Shown: piece by piece, positions 12,401 through 23,627 of the stretch
How positions within the stretch are numbered: position 1 is the first letter of the stretch
How the letters are laid out: each line of letters opens with the position of its first letter
Assembly (NCBI GenBank): GCA_013365365.1
Contig: JABVXU010000058.1
Coordinates: 124,001-188,000, forward strand
Direction: 5' to 3'
Length of the DNA: 64,000 nucleotides
Source: Cruorifilaria tuberocauda
Taxonomy: Eukaryota; Nematoda; Chromadorea; Rhabditida; Onchocercidae
Translations under genes and position numbers: made by a program
The notes under the pieces: generated by a model
What the model was told of the DNA's origin: nothing
The model's database searches: none
The model's input: only the letters and a program-made list of their open reading frames with translations

Positions 12401-13780
12401 GAGTTTTCTCAATTTAAAAAAGTAGCTCTGGTCCCGGTAAATTCTTGATTTCTCTCATCGACATTGAATTATTTACTCATTAGTTCCAGGCGAAATATTT
12501 ATGCAACATTTGGAGGACCATGGGCAGATTATCCATGTCGGATACAGGATCTGGAAGCAAAGGTTGGTTTTTAACGGCTGTTTGATTGAAAGTTATGATT
12601 TTAGGTGCCATATTGCGTATTGGTCTTTTACAGTTTGTTTCAAGATTCTAGCTATTCTAGCTAGCTTGATTTTCCAAGTATTCCCTTTTTATTCATGTAT
12701 TTTGTGAACTGGAACGTATTTTAGGTGCCTGATGAATATTTAACGAATGCTTCGATTCGAGATAAGTTACCGAATATCAAATTGAGCAAGTTATCGGAGG
12801 ATGTATTGTTCTACCTCTTTTATAACTGTCCGGGCGAGGTTTATCAGGTTGCTGCTGCTAGTGAACTGTAAGTCTTAAGTTTTAAGCAACTAAGGAATAA
12901 TCAATCGAGGTTGCGAAAATTGTGCGATCATTTAATACCAGTTCATCGGCAATAATGGTATGATGCCTGCCATGTATAGCCGTTGTAGGTCCATAATCTC
13001 AGTTGTTTTGCTATTCTACTGAATTCATCTATTGGTAGGTTTCTATGAGCTATCTAAATTTTACGATTACTATTTTCTCAAATTTCGGTTTCCGCTATAT
13101 TAATGTAGTTAGTTTACAGAGATTGACCAATTTGGTTTTTTGCTCTTAATCTTGGACTATTAATTTCTAATTTGTATATGTGGATATTTTTTGTTTTTAG
13201 GTACAGTAGGGATTGGCGGTTCCATAAAGGCCAACGTGTATGGTTAACGCGATCGCAGTATGGAGGGGTCAAGGAGCAGACATCAACGTATGAAAAGGGA
13301 TCCTATAATGTTTTCGATCCTGTACAGTGGCGAAAAGTAAGTCGATTCCCTAAACAGGTGTATTTGACGAAAGCACATTCCAATTATATTCGTTTTTATT
13401 TTGTAAGAAATGAAATTTCTTAAGTGCTTTGAATTTACAGATAAATTCAAAATTTTATTTTTATTTCCTCATTATCTGGAAGCTAAATTATTTAGTCCAA
13501 CTGATACTCTAACCAACAACCAGATTAAAAGACAATTTGGCAGCATGCGTATTTCAAGTGATAAATATATTTTTCTATCTGATTTGCACCCTCTTTTTAG
13601 AGATGTCTTTTTTTAGTACATTTTGAAATTTTAATCACTTCATTTTAGATACCGAGAGATATGACATTGGAGTATAAAGAGCTTGAAGAACGACCGAAAT
13701 TGCCTCAATCCTTGCAGCAGTCAGGTCAACCACAAGTTGCGCAATCATCCTCTACAGTTTCATCGCAGAATGGTTCATAG
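9432..13780 (+). CDS. ntl-2: CCR4-NOT complex subunit 2 (CNOT2/NOT2)
   Basis: Scaffold subunit of the CCR4-NOT deadenylase; its C-terminal NOT box pairs with CNOT3 and docks on CNOT1. Exons: 9432-9702, 10995-11116, 11376-11445, 11762-11918, 12490-12562, 12725-12867, 13201-13336, 13649-13780, giving 367 residues. A Ser-rich N-terminus carries a DSEFPSL motif, then FRIQNEDFPALPG, the CNOT2 signature. Next come GTVKNIPAGMLSDQFGMAG, LGHDLTTLGLNLNSTE and FGGPWADYPC, and the NOT box DVLFYLFYNCPGE ... RDWRFHKGQRVWLTR ... STYEKGSYNVFDP. It is shorter than the human protein (about 540 residues) because of a reduced N-terminus. A poly(A) signal, AATAAA, is at 14049-14054. A perfect CRE-like TGACGTCA sits in intron 1 at 9900-9907. 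Confidence 0.95.
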
Positions 13781-15464
13781 TTGCCAACTTTCTCAATATT
13801 GACCAACCATTGACATTGTACGCGTTCCATTTCCATCCCTTTAGTTATCTCTTGTAAAAAAAAAGTTTGGCAATTTAGAAGACGTTGTATTTTCTTGAAC
13901 GAAACACGTCATAAAATAGAATTTATTGTGCAGAGCCATATATACGTACTTACCGTTTATTTCTTATATTGATCGAAAAAACAGCGAAAAAATTACAATT
14001 TGAATCCCGAAACTTTTTTGTATGTTTTCTTGCTACGTTGTTATTTGCAATAAACACTTCGCATTTGGTTTATTGTTTTGCACAGTATTGGAGGAGAATA
14101 GACGTAAAATTTAATAAAGATGAGGGAAGTCTCTCTTGAATGAGCAGATACTGAGAATCGAGTTCAGAATTTGACAGATTGTGATTGTTATCATTGTTAT
14201 AAGATTATGTAAATACGTTAAATTTGAATCAATACGTCCATTACGATTCGGAATACCGATGTTTGCTGAAATGATTAATGCAAAGGATTTCGCCATTCAT
14301 CGCTTTTCAAATATCGCATGATTGCTTACAATGTTTTATGTAAAAATTTTCGATAAATTACTAATTTTTAAAATTAAAATGAGCGCTGAATGTATCATAC
14401 AAAGTAACGAGATATGATTTCATTCTGCAAAATTTCTTGAGAAGAAATTTCTTCTAAAAACAATGAAAAGCATATTTAAACTGGTTCAAAAGGGAACAAA
14501 TTATCATGCAATTTCAAGATGAACTAGCTACGAGTTAGTGATGATAGTATTATCTGTATGATAATTAGAAAGAGATTTGTTTCTCAACAAAATACCATTG
14601 CTTTTTTCTCTTCGCCGGGAAATTTCGTCAAAAGCAAAATAATAAAGCATATTCATTGTAGATAGATAATTTTTCGAGAAAAGCGGTATTTTTTTCTACT
14701 TTTCCATAAGCAAATATTCGCAAAAGATTTATCAGAGTAATAATAGTCATAATGCATTCATTGTTACTTTGAAAAAGTGACGAATGTTGTTGTTTTCCTA
14801 ACTTCATTATTCAATTTTGCATATTGCTTACCATTTTATTGCATAAGGTAAGTTAAATTGATTCATTCTATCATTCATTGATAGAGTTGGAATTAGTCAA
14901 CAGTTGCAGTGCTGAAAATTATAGCATTATGGCTTCTTTATATTTAATTAAGCGAAATAATCTGGGAGAGAAAAGACAAAAACAATTTTTCATTAATTAT
15001 CCAATTCTAGAATTTTGTTGATCAATGCGTGTGACTCATTGAAACAGTTTGCAGTTTCATAATAATTAAGATTCTACTTATTTGCATTTCTGAAACATTG
15101 TACAGTCGGCGGGCGGTCTGTAGATGGGAGAAGCGGTGAATAGTGATATTATCTTGATATAGCTTATTGTTGGAATGGAATTATATCAAAAAGATATTTC
15201 AGTATAAAAAAATTATCATCATTTTGCCTTAGTAACTTTACTGAAATGATTTTTTTTTGAGTATTGACGATTTTTTGAAAGATTTTGACCATTTTAAAAC
15301 CAAATTGGTGATTTTTTCCTGTAAGATCAGAATTATAGCGTAATAACAAAGGTTCATGTCTATTATAAAGTAATGACAAAGGTTCATGTTCAAAAAATGC
15401 AAAGTTTTTTAATGAAAGTAAAATATTTCAGTGCTTTTAGTGAATTCCTTCACAAAACTGAAAA
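13781..15464. other. Spacer between the tandem CNOT2 genes
   Basis: It holds the 3' UTR of the first CNOT2 gene (AATAAA at 14049-14054) and about 1.4 kb of AT-rich sequence without a supported exon. A TATTTCAG acceptor at 15424-15431, some 33 nt before the next ATG, may receive a spliced leader. The length does not force an operon, though both genes run the same way. Confidence 0.5.
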
Positions 15465-17953
15465 ATGGAGGAGAATTCGGACGAAACGCTGAAGAAGCCT
15501 CAGTTTGAACTGAAAAATGAAGATTTTCCAGCATTGCAAAGCGCTGCTAAACCGTTTGGAAGCGGGTCAGTGAAGAATAAAAAAAAATCAGTAAAGATCA
15601 TGAATCAGCCAAGTGAAATTGTAAACGAGCCAAGTGAAGCTATTAGTAAACCACATGGAATTATGAGTGGCCCAAGTGGAGCCATGAATAAACCACGTGG
15701 AATTGCTAGTGGTCCAGGTGGAAGTATGTTGCCAACAATAAGGACTTCTATGCAGGTTCCTCTTTTATTTTCATAATTTGTTACATAATGATCTTTTTCA
15801 AGCATTTAAAGCTTCTTTCTTCACCTATCGTTGGTGAGCCAGGTTAATCAGTGAAAATTGAAATTTAAAGTTATATACGAGTTTTTTTTTAATTTTTAAT
15901 TGTGAACAACAGTTCAAACAAATAAAACGATTCTAGATGGGTAAATCAAATGCTGAATTTATTCCTCAGCCTGCACCGTATTCCGTCGAATATTTACAAC
16001 CTCGACCAGCAATGAACATACCGATATATCCGGATGGTTTCGTCATTTTTATTATAAATAATCAAATTGCTACATATTTCACCTGAATACTTGAATACTA
16101 TTATTCGCTATATCCTGCAACTGTTTATTCATTAATTATATTACATTAGTAATTACGGGGAAATTAAAGGTACGGTGAAAAATATTCCACCAACCATGTT
16201 GACTGATCAATATGGAATGCTCGGATTTTTGTCTGCTTATCGAGCAATGCAAGTAAATCCCGCACTTGCAAAACTTGCCATTGGTGAAGATCCAGTAAAT
16301 ATGGGTTTGGGTATGAATAATCAGTAAGTTTTACTGATTTGATTTGATTATAAGCTAAACTATCAAAGTTTTTCGTGTATTTAACAATGAAGTTATGAGT
16401 GGTTGGATTTGAATAACCTGATGGAAATATATTTAGAAAATTCAGTTTTCTTAAAGTAATTACTTTTTGGCGTTTATTCTGTTTGTAGAATTATTTAGCT
16501 TAGAAATCTGCTTCTATTGCAAATTTCTCCTAATCATTTCAACCATTTTATTTACAGTGATGGAAATTTTCACCTGTTTTCATTATTTTAGACTTGTTGT
16601 ACCGAATCCAAGTGGATATGGCAGGTATATTAAATAGATTAATGGATAATGAATTTATTAGCAAGAAAAGAATTGAGCAATTCCATTTCGGATAAAAGAT
16701 AAGATTGAAAAGGAACGTAAGATTTGAAGTTTCAATTTAATTGATTTATTAGATTAGACATGGGCTGAATTTAATCATATTTTAAAAGCTTTTAAATTGA
16801 AAATGTATCATTTGCAAATATATATCATCCATTAGTTTTAGGTGCGAAATTCATCAGAATTACGGAGGACCATGGGCGAACAGACTAAGTCATGCACCGC
16901 ACACAGAAGTTAGGGTTCGCGTTTACCTTTTAAGATTATTATTTATAGAATTTAATTGCTCGCCTTAGACGCCAACATGCTGTAAGATCAGATGGAACAA
17001 GCTATCAGAAGCTTAAATGATATCGGATATTTGACGATAGCCATCGTAAGCTTCTTTCCCCTGAACCCATTGATATCAGCGTTGTTATGCTAACGACCCA
17101 GCGAAACGACACTGAACGCTTACTAACCCCAAATCGGACAGCTGTCCATACCAACACTTCTGGTACTGTTAACTGATAATCGTACACTCATTTGGCTTTT
17201 TGTTCTTCTTCCTCTCTCTCTCTCTTCGTCTTTAATAACTTGCTTATTTTAATTTAATTTTATTTTGAAATAAAATTACTATAGACACCGGACATATATA
17301 AAACGAATTTGTTGCTCGGTAACAAGTTAGCAGAACTCAAATTCCCGCTGCTGGAAGAAGATGTATTGTTCTATCTCTTTTATAACTATCCCGGTGAGCA
17401 ATATCAAATTGCAGCTGCTTATGAGCTGTAAGTGTTTTTTTAAGTTCAATATTTTAGACAGTTCAAGATTATTTGGTTAACCTTCTTTCTGTTATAAATT
17501 AGAATACTTTTTTTTGTTTTTTCTTTCAGATACATAAGGGATTGGCGTTATCACAAAGTGGACCGTGTTTGGTTAAAACGTTACGACTATCAGAGTGTCG
17601 TTGAATATACAAACACATATGAGAAAGGAACATATAATGTATTCGATCCAACTCGCTGGAGAAAAGTAATAGATATAGTACATTCATTTTGCTTTATTAT
17701 GGATTAATTAATTGATTAATTGAAAGTTAATTGAGGTATTCAATGAACTGATAGCGAGGTACAAGACTAAACGACTTCTTTTGTTGTTGTTAACTCTGCG
17801 AGAATTAAATAACTTGACAATATTTTAAATGGATCTAACTACCTTGGAAATTTTTCATTTCAGTTGAAAATAGAAAAGATGATAGTGCTATACAAAGATC
17901 TTGAAGGGCAGCCAACATTACCACCAGCTATGAAGCCATTCTTTGATCCTTAG
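15465..17953 (+). CDS. Second CNOT2-like protein, tandem paralogue
   Basis: Exons: 15465-15755, 15937-16036, 16170-16323, 16592-16624, 16842-16914, 17285-17427, 17530-17665, 17864-17953, giving 339 residues. It keeps FELKNEDFPALQS near the start, GTVKNIPPTMLTDQYGM, YGGPWANR and a full NOT box (EDVLFYLFYNYPGEQ ... RDWRYHKVDRVWLKR ... NTYEKGTYNVFDP). Over the last two large NOT-box exons about 59 of 93 residues match its neighbour by hand count. Those exons have identical lengths (143 and 136 nt) and phases in both genes, so this is a tandem duplication. It differs by lacking the Ser-rich N-terminal FPSL part, by an extra 33-nt exon (16592-16624), by a heptapeptide repeat at residues 45-86 and by a short C-terminus. 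Frames are intact throughout, so it is probably functional. AATAAA is at 18187-18192. Confidence 0.9.
15597..15722 (+). repeat. 21-bp coding minisatellite, six imperfect units
   Basis: Six units of 21 bp in frame inside exon 1 of the CNOT2 paralogue encode heptads such as IMNQPSE, IVNEPSE, AISKPHG, IMSGPSG, AMNKPRG and IASGPGG. The Pro is fixed at position five. The units have diverged, so the array is not freshly expanded. Confidence 0.9.
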
Positions 17954-19969
17954 ATTATGTCACAGTCCCTAGCTGCTGATCATATTAATTTGGTTGTCAG
18001 TATCATGTATATACATATACAGTAATTCTCTTGTTTTATCACTCGTTTTGTTGAAGAGCAGCAACATAGGACACAGTTTATTTTAATAACTTCTTTTCCC
18101 GTTCGAAAAAATACAGTCGTTCCCGGGCACATAAGTAACACTTTCCCTCGCAAAATATGCTCTTTTATCGTGCTATTATCATATGCAATAAATGAAAGTT
18201 ACACATTTTACTTGTTCCATGCAAATGTAATTTTGACCAATGAAGATATGGCCAGAGAAAGTACACTGATTTTGATAAAACATACCCATTCATAATCAGA
18301 TTTTGGCAGATGAAGTCGCCAATTTTGTTTTCATTTCCGATTTCTCCAACAATCCTTATCTCCTTTATGTAACATTTGTTCGGATGGAATCAAAAATGCC
18401 AACAATTCCGTTTAAATGTGACTAAGCTACTAACATCAAAAATTTTAATCTCTTTTCGAAAAAACATAAAACGAAAGAGGTATGCAAAATGAACATGACA
18501 AGAAATATACAGTTTCAGAACGTATGCAAATTGCCGTTCAATCTCAGCTGTGATAAATATTAGGCACTGGAAGGGAATAGATAATCAGGATTCCTGAGGA
18601 ATAATCGAAGTGACCACTTTTCCACAACAAGGCTAATACGGCCTATTATTTTCTAGTGGATGTCTCTTAAAATATATGCAAAGCTATACGGCTACTTGAT
18701 CTGCTAATGAATTTTTTTGCATGTTAGAGAAAAAATAAGAAGAGACAGTAGAGACAACTGAGAAAATGCGAATTCTTGTCGTAATAATATAGCCGGCTAT
18801 AGATATATGACAACAAAAAGTATCCTGATAACAAGGAGTTTTACGTATACAGGAGTAGTCAATTATTATTGGCAAAATGACATAAAACCCGTCGATATGC
18901 ATGTAGACCCAAATATTCGCGTAATCTTAACTGGAGATAAAAATAAATGCACCATATAAAGCAGAAGTCACGGACTACAGGAATCATACAAATTATTAAA
19001 ATCACATACACTCACTGACCTTATTCCCTAGTAGTAGTAGTACGAGCTGAAAGCCGAAACAATATAACTAACATTCATTAATAAGACATATAACACAAGG
19101 TAAACATTAATTACAACACCGTGTTTCTTATTTAACAAGATGACAGCAACTGAGGACTACGCCTTTTTAACCATCTTAAGCGCATCAATCATATTAGCTT
19201 TTCTATTTTCTTTCATATCTTCAACTAATTAAATTAAAGAAAATGATGATATGAAGACAGAATAATATAGTAAAAAAAGATATACGAATTGCACAAGGCC
19301 ATGATGGACGCACAAAGTTTCAGCTATACTTTTATAGTATCAAAAAGGAAAAACTCAACTTCAATTAGATATTTCTCAAGAAATTTTAGCATAATAATTA
19401 GTTAATCAAATAACCAGGAGCTAACCAATCAGTTAGCCGATTTTTAAAGATCTATACGTATTTGCAACAGAATTACGAAAATCCCATACGAGATCTTAGG
19501 CTGAAAATAAAAAACAATAACCTGACACTTATAAATGACACTTTGCATGTACAAATGAAGACGTTGACTGTCGAAAGATACCTAATCTGAAAGACGCAAT
19601 GATATATTAGCAGTGAGATGAGTAAGGCAATTTTGATTTCTATCATATTATTGAAATTAATTTCCATTTCGTAATTTGTCTAATAGTACTTATCCACTAA
19701 GATAAATAGAACATGATTGGATACTTCGCTAAATAAATAAATGTACGATACTTAATAGCTGTTCTAAATCGAATTATTAACATTGTTCCGCCTTTTGTGT
19801 TTTAGTCTGCCATTTAAAATAATTTGATACTTTGAAATCAAAGTTCCAGTTCTTTCATGCCTCACCTTGAATTTCTCAATTTAAACGACATATTGAAAGA
19901 TCAAAATTAGCACCACCGCGACCTGCAAAAAACTTCCATCTCACGAAAAAATCATTGGCGATCAACTGA
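17954..19969. other. Convergent intergenic region
   Basis: Two kilobases between the stop of the CNOT2 paralogue (+) and the stop of the zinc-finger gene (-). Only the AATAAA at 18187-18192 is notable. The open frames are short and lack splice context. Confidence 0.5.
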
Positions 19970-22900
19970 TTAGTTACTCTCCGTGATAACCGTATCCACA
20001 GAATTTGTATAACTCTTCGAACTAATGAAAGCACTTTTGATAAATGATTTTGCATCCACTAATTCCATCGTATCAGATTTGACCTAAAAATGTGTTTATT
20101 TTCCTCTTCAACATATTTTTAACCAAATTCAGAACAACACACTAGTTCTTGACAGGTAGAACGGAAATATAAACATACTTTTGGAGTAATTTTTAAAGGT
20201 TCGATAGCAAAAGTAAGTATTCGGCGTCTTTTACGATATGCAGCACCACCACGAGGAGTTGGTGGTTCACGAGGTATAAAGCAAGCATTATTTGTTCGCT
20301 CATATTGTCGCAATCGCATTACGATCCATTCTTCCGTCGCAAGATCCAAAAAATCGTTCTTTTCACCTGCACCAAAATCAGTGTTACTTAAAACTCAAGA
20401 AAAATACACAATGCATGAAAGCAATAAAAAGAACTTTACGACAAAATTGACATTCGAAGTCTAGTGCGCACAAAGCTACAACAACCCATGTTAATCGGAC
20501 TTTCTATTATTTCCGGTAAATGTGTTTATTTAAGAGGATGTTCGAGTCAGCAAAGAAGAGTTCTTTCTGATACCAATCGTGAAAAGAAAAGAAGATGAAC
20601 TGATGAAAAAGTTTTAAAGGATTTACTTGGTATGTAGTAAGGTAGTGGTGTCCACTGGTAGCATGATTTGATCCTCGTCAATTCACCTTCTTCATTATGA
20701 GGGCGTTTCGCTGCAAATTTTGAAATCATTAAAGAAAAGATTTCTTTGACTCCCAGTCAATACATTACGAGTAGATATGTGAATGTACATCACAACCTCT
20801 CGCTATACTCAATACAACGTATAGAAATGTCACAGAGCCTTTCCTAGACTAAAAAATTTCTGTTACAACATTACGTAGTGTTATAATTAAAATATATATT
20901 AAAAATATATTAATAATAATTAATTCATATTAAAATATATAATTAAAATCAGATTAGATAAAGAGCACTTCAACTTAAACGCTATTTACGTCAAAATATT
21001 TTTTAGCAAGTGAATCCACTCCAAATGTCTTAAAAATTCGCACTACATCAAATACACAAATAAGCCTATCACTCTAAACTAAATCCGCTCATAAAACAGT
21101 ATCCAGTTGTAATATGAAGGGTGTGGAAAAAAAACCCAAAGAAATTACAATATAAAATGATTCATATGATTAATAATCTTCATATATGATCCGAATATCA
21201 CCAAACAAATCCTCTTTTCCCATCTACTCTTTCTCTCCCTGTACGACACAATGCTGCTTAATCATTGTATGTCTACGTGTGCCTAACTGTATACCTAATT
21301 GATATTCCATCCATTTACCTACTGTATGTCTACGTGATATACCACTTATATAATGCACGTCTAGATTATTACCATATTGACTTGTATGTTTAAAATGATT
21401 CACTGCACCGCTGAACTATATATGTAACAGTAAGAAATATATATACAGTGTTCTTAGGCTCACTACCGATTCTGAGCAATTATTAAACAGAAAGAGGAGT
21501 CTATCCTTTTGTCCAAAACTCTATCAATTCCTTATCAATCAATGAGCAACTATAGAAGAAATTCGTTATACTTTATCAGCTATAACATTCTGTCTTACAA
21601 ATTTTTCAACAAATTATTTTTTGTGAAAAAATAAATTAATTCTCCCAAAGAATTTGCACAATAAAAGGAATCAAAGATTTCAAAACACAGACTAAATAAA
21701 AACCTCAATTTGGTAGTGATAAAAATCAAACCTTTCACTTTTTCATGACCCGTCCTGAGATGTTCCTCTAGTGAGCGCTTTAATGTGAATCTTGACGAAC
21801 AACCCTCTATGAGACACATATATGGTTGTGCTTTACCAGCATGTCGTGTTGTAAAATGTTCCTCTAACCAAATGAACTGAATGGTAAGGAAGTTTTAATT
21901 TTTTAAGTGATAAAAAAAAGGGATGCAATGAAAATAAAAAAAATTGAAAACAAAACGACAGTTCTGACAGCAGATAATCACATTATTCATTTTTCATGCT
22001 TATTTCCAAACAGCATAAAAAGAAAGCGCACCTGTTTTTGAAAATCACCGCGACTCAAGCCCATTTTACAATTCCCCCATTGGCACATCAAATTTTTTAA
22101 ACGACCAGTGCTTTGCGATTGTGAACCACCACCGCCACTACTGCTATCATTATTATCAGCCGGATATGCTGAAGGGCGTAGTAATTCCAAATGATCCTAA
22201 ACATGTGTTATTTCTAAATAAGGCTTTTTGATTCCTTAACCAGTTTGCAAATTAACTTCACACAATCTCCATTCGAAAAAAGTTTGCCATCCAGATTTTA
22301 TTTCTGATAGAACTTTGCACAAAATGACGTACTGTTTAACCAAGTAACTTTTTTCGATAAACAAGCAAAAACGAATGAATTCCAAATTTCAAAAGTCTTA
22401 CTTTGACAACATGATCATAGAGATTGTTGTCGCAAGAAAACCGTTCTGTGCAGCCTCTCCAACGGCAATGTACTCTTAACTCAGGTTCACTGATATCTGA
22501 AGGCGAACTCCCCGAAGAAGAAGGAACTACTGAGCATCTCGCAAGTGATTTTGTATCGCTGTCTAAAAGGGATTACGATTCCAATCATAAATATTCTAAT
22601 TACTAATAAAATAAGTATAATGTAAGATGCCTTATCACTTCTGCTTCTCGAAAGTAATGAAACTACAAAAAAAACTGGATTAGTAAATACTGCACAAGTA
22701 CCACAGAATTTGCAATCCCTGAAATTCGATTTTAGTAAAACGACCATAGATGTTATTACCATCATCATTATAGTTAGTATAGCTTCTTTATTAACAACAT
22801 ATTTTTAATATAGATTTTTGTATTTTATGCTTGTATACATTTGAAATATAAATTATTACAACACCTAATCTAGCAGTGGATGAAACTTCCGAATCCTGAT

Positions 22901-23627
22901 CAATAGGAACATCAACTGCCAGTTGCAACGACGATGATAGCGATGTTAGTGAAGCTGTTTTCTCCAGAAGACATGAATCAAGACAAAAATTTTCATCTGC
23001 TTTCGGATCAGTACTAATCAAACTGACCGTACTAAATGTACTAATACCGCTTGACGTCCGGCTGATTGATGAAGACAAGGATGAACATGACGGCTGACAA
23101 ACTGACAGTGGACACTGTGACATAACTGAAACAGAGAGAAACATGTTGGAGGTCATCAAAATGTACAAAATTAGAATGCACAGAAAGCAATCACATTATT
23201 ATCATGATCTTTCCGGATTATTCCAAATCAATTACTTCAAATTCCACTAATTATAACTAAATTGTGAGCATATTTCATTGCCTCTTGTAATACTTTCGCA
23301 TTCAAAACTACGCAAAAGAGTTCCTTATTAACTTGCATCGAATTTTTTTATAATTTAATAATGATTAGATCAAAGTAAATATGGTATGTCATCAGCGCTT
23401 CAAATTAAAAGCGTGCACCAGTCAAAGCTGTAGTTGCTTGATGTCGTCGTTTAAAGTTTGAATCTTTGCAACATTTCGACACTTCTGCTCCAGTAACTGA
23501 CGAATCCAGTGAACAATCTGGTGAAGATGGAAACGATGAATCGAAACCAGAATCGATACTAGCTGGTGACATCCGTTCAATGTTCAAAGCGTTCTTCGAT
23601 GTACCATTAAGAGATGTCTGTAGATAA
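19970..23627 (-). CDS. Three-finger GLI-type C2H2 zinc-finger protein, AEBP2/jing-like (5' end missing)
   Basis: Probable nuclear DNA- or chromatin-binding protein. Minus-strand exons in order: 23627-23419, 23125-22865, 22562-22402, 22196-22032, 21876-21732, 20710-20627, 20366-20179, 20083-19970; phases join and give about 441 residues. A long Ser/Thr-rich disordered region (ASIDSGFDSSFPSSPDCSL) precedes three fingers. Finger 1 is CRWRGC ... H..DH. Finger 2 is CQWGNCKMGLSRGDFQKQ, with its WLEEHFTTRH half in the next exon. Finger 3 is CLIEGCSSRFTLKRSLEEH ... H. The CxWxxC form and the WLxxH spacing of finger 2 match the GLI/ZIC/AEBP2 class. The basic RKRRRI tail and three-finger count favour AEBP2/jing over the five-finger GLI and ZIC proteins. 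That assignment is inference. The first exon enters mid-codon, so the start lies further upstream. Confidence 0.82.
21266..21336. repeat. Pair of 14-bp direct repeats in an intron
   Basis: TGTATGTCTACGTG occurs at 21266-21279 and again at 21323-21336, 57 bp apart, inside an intron of the zinc-finger gene. No function is evident. Confidence 0.7.
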
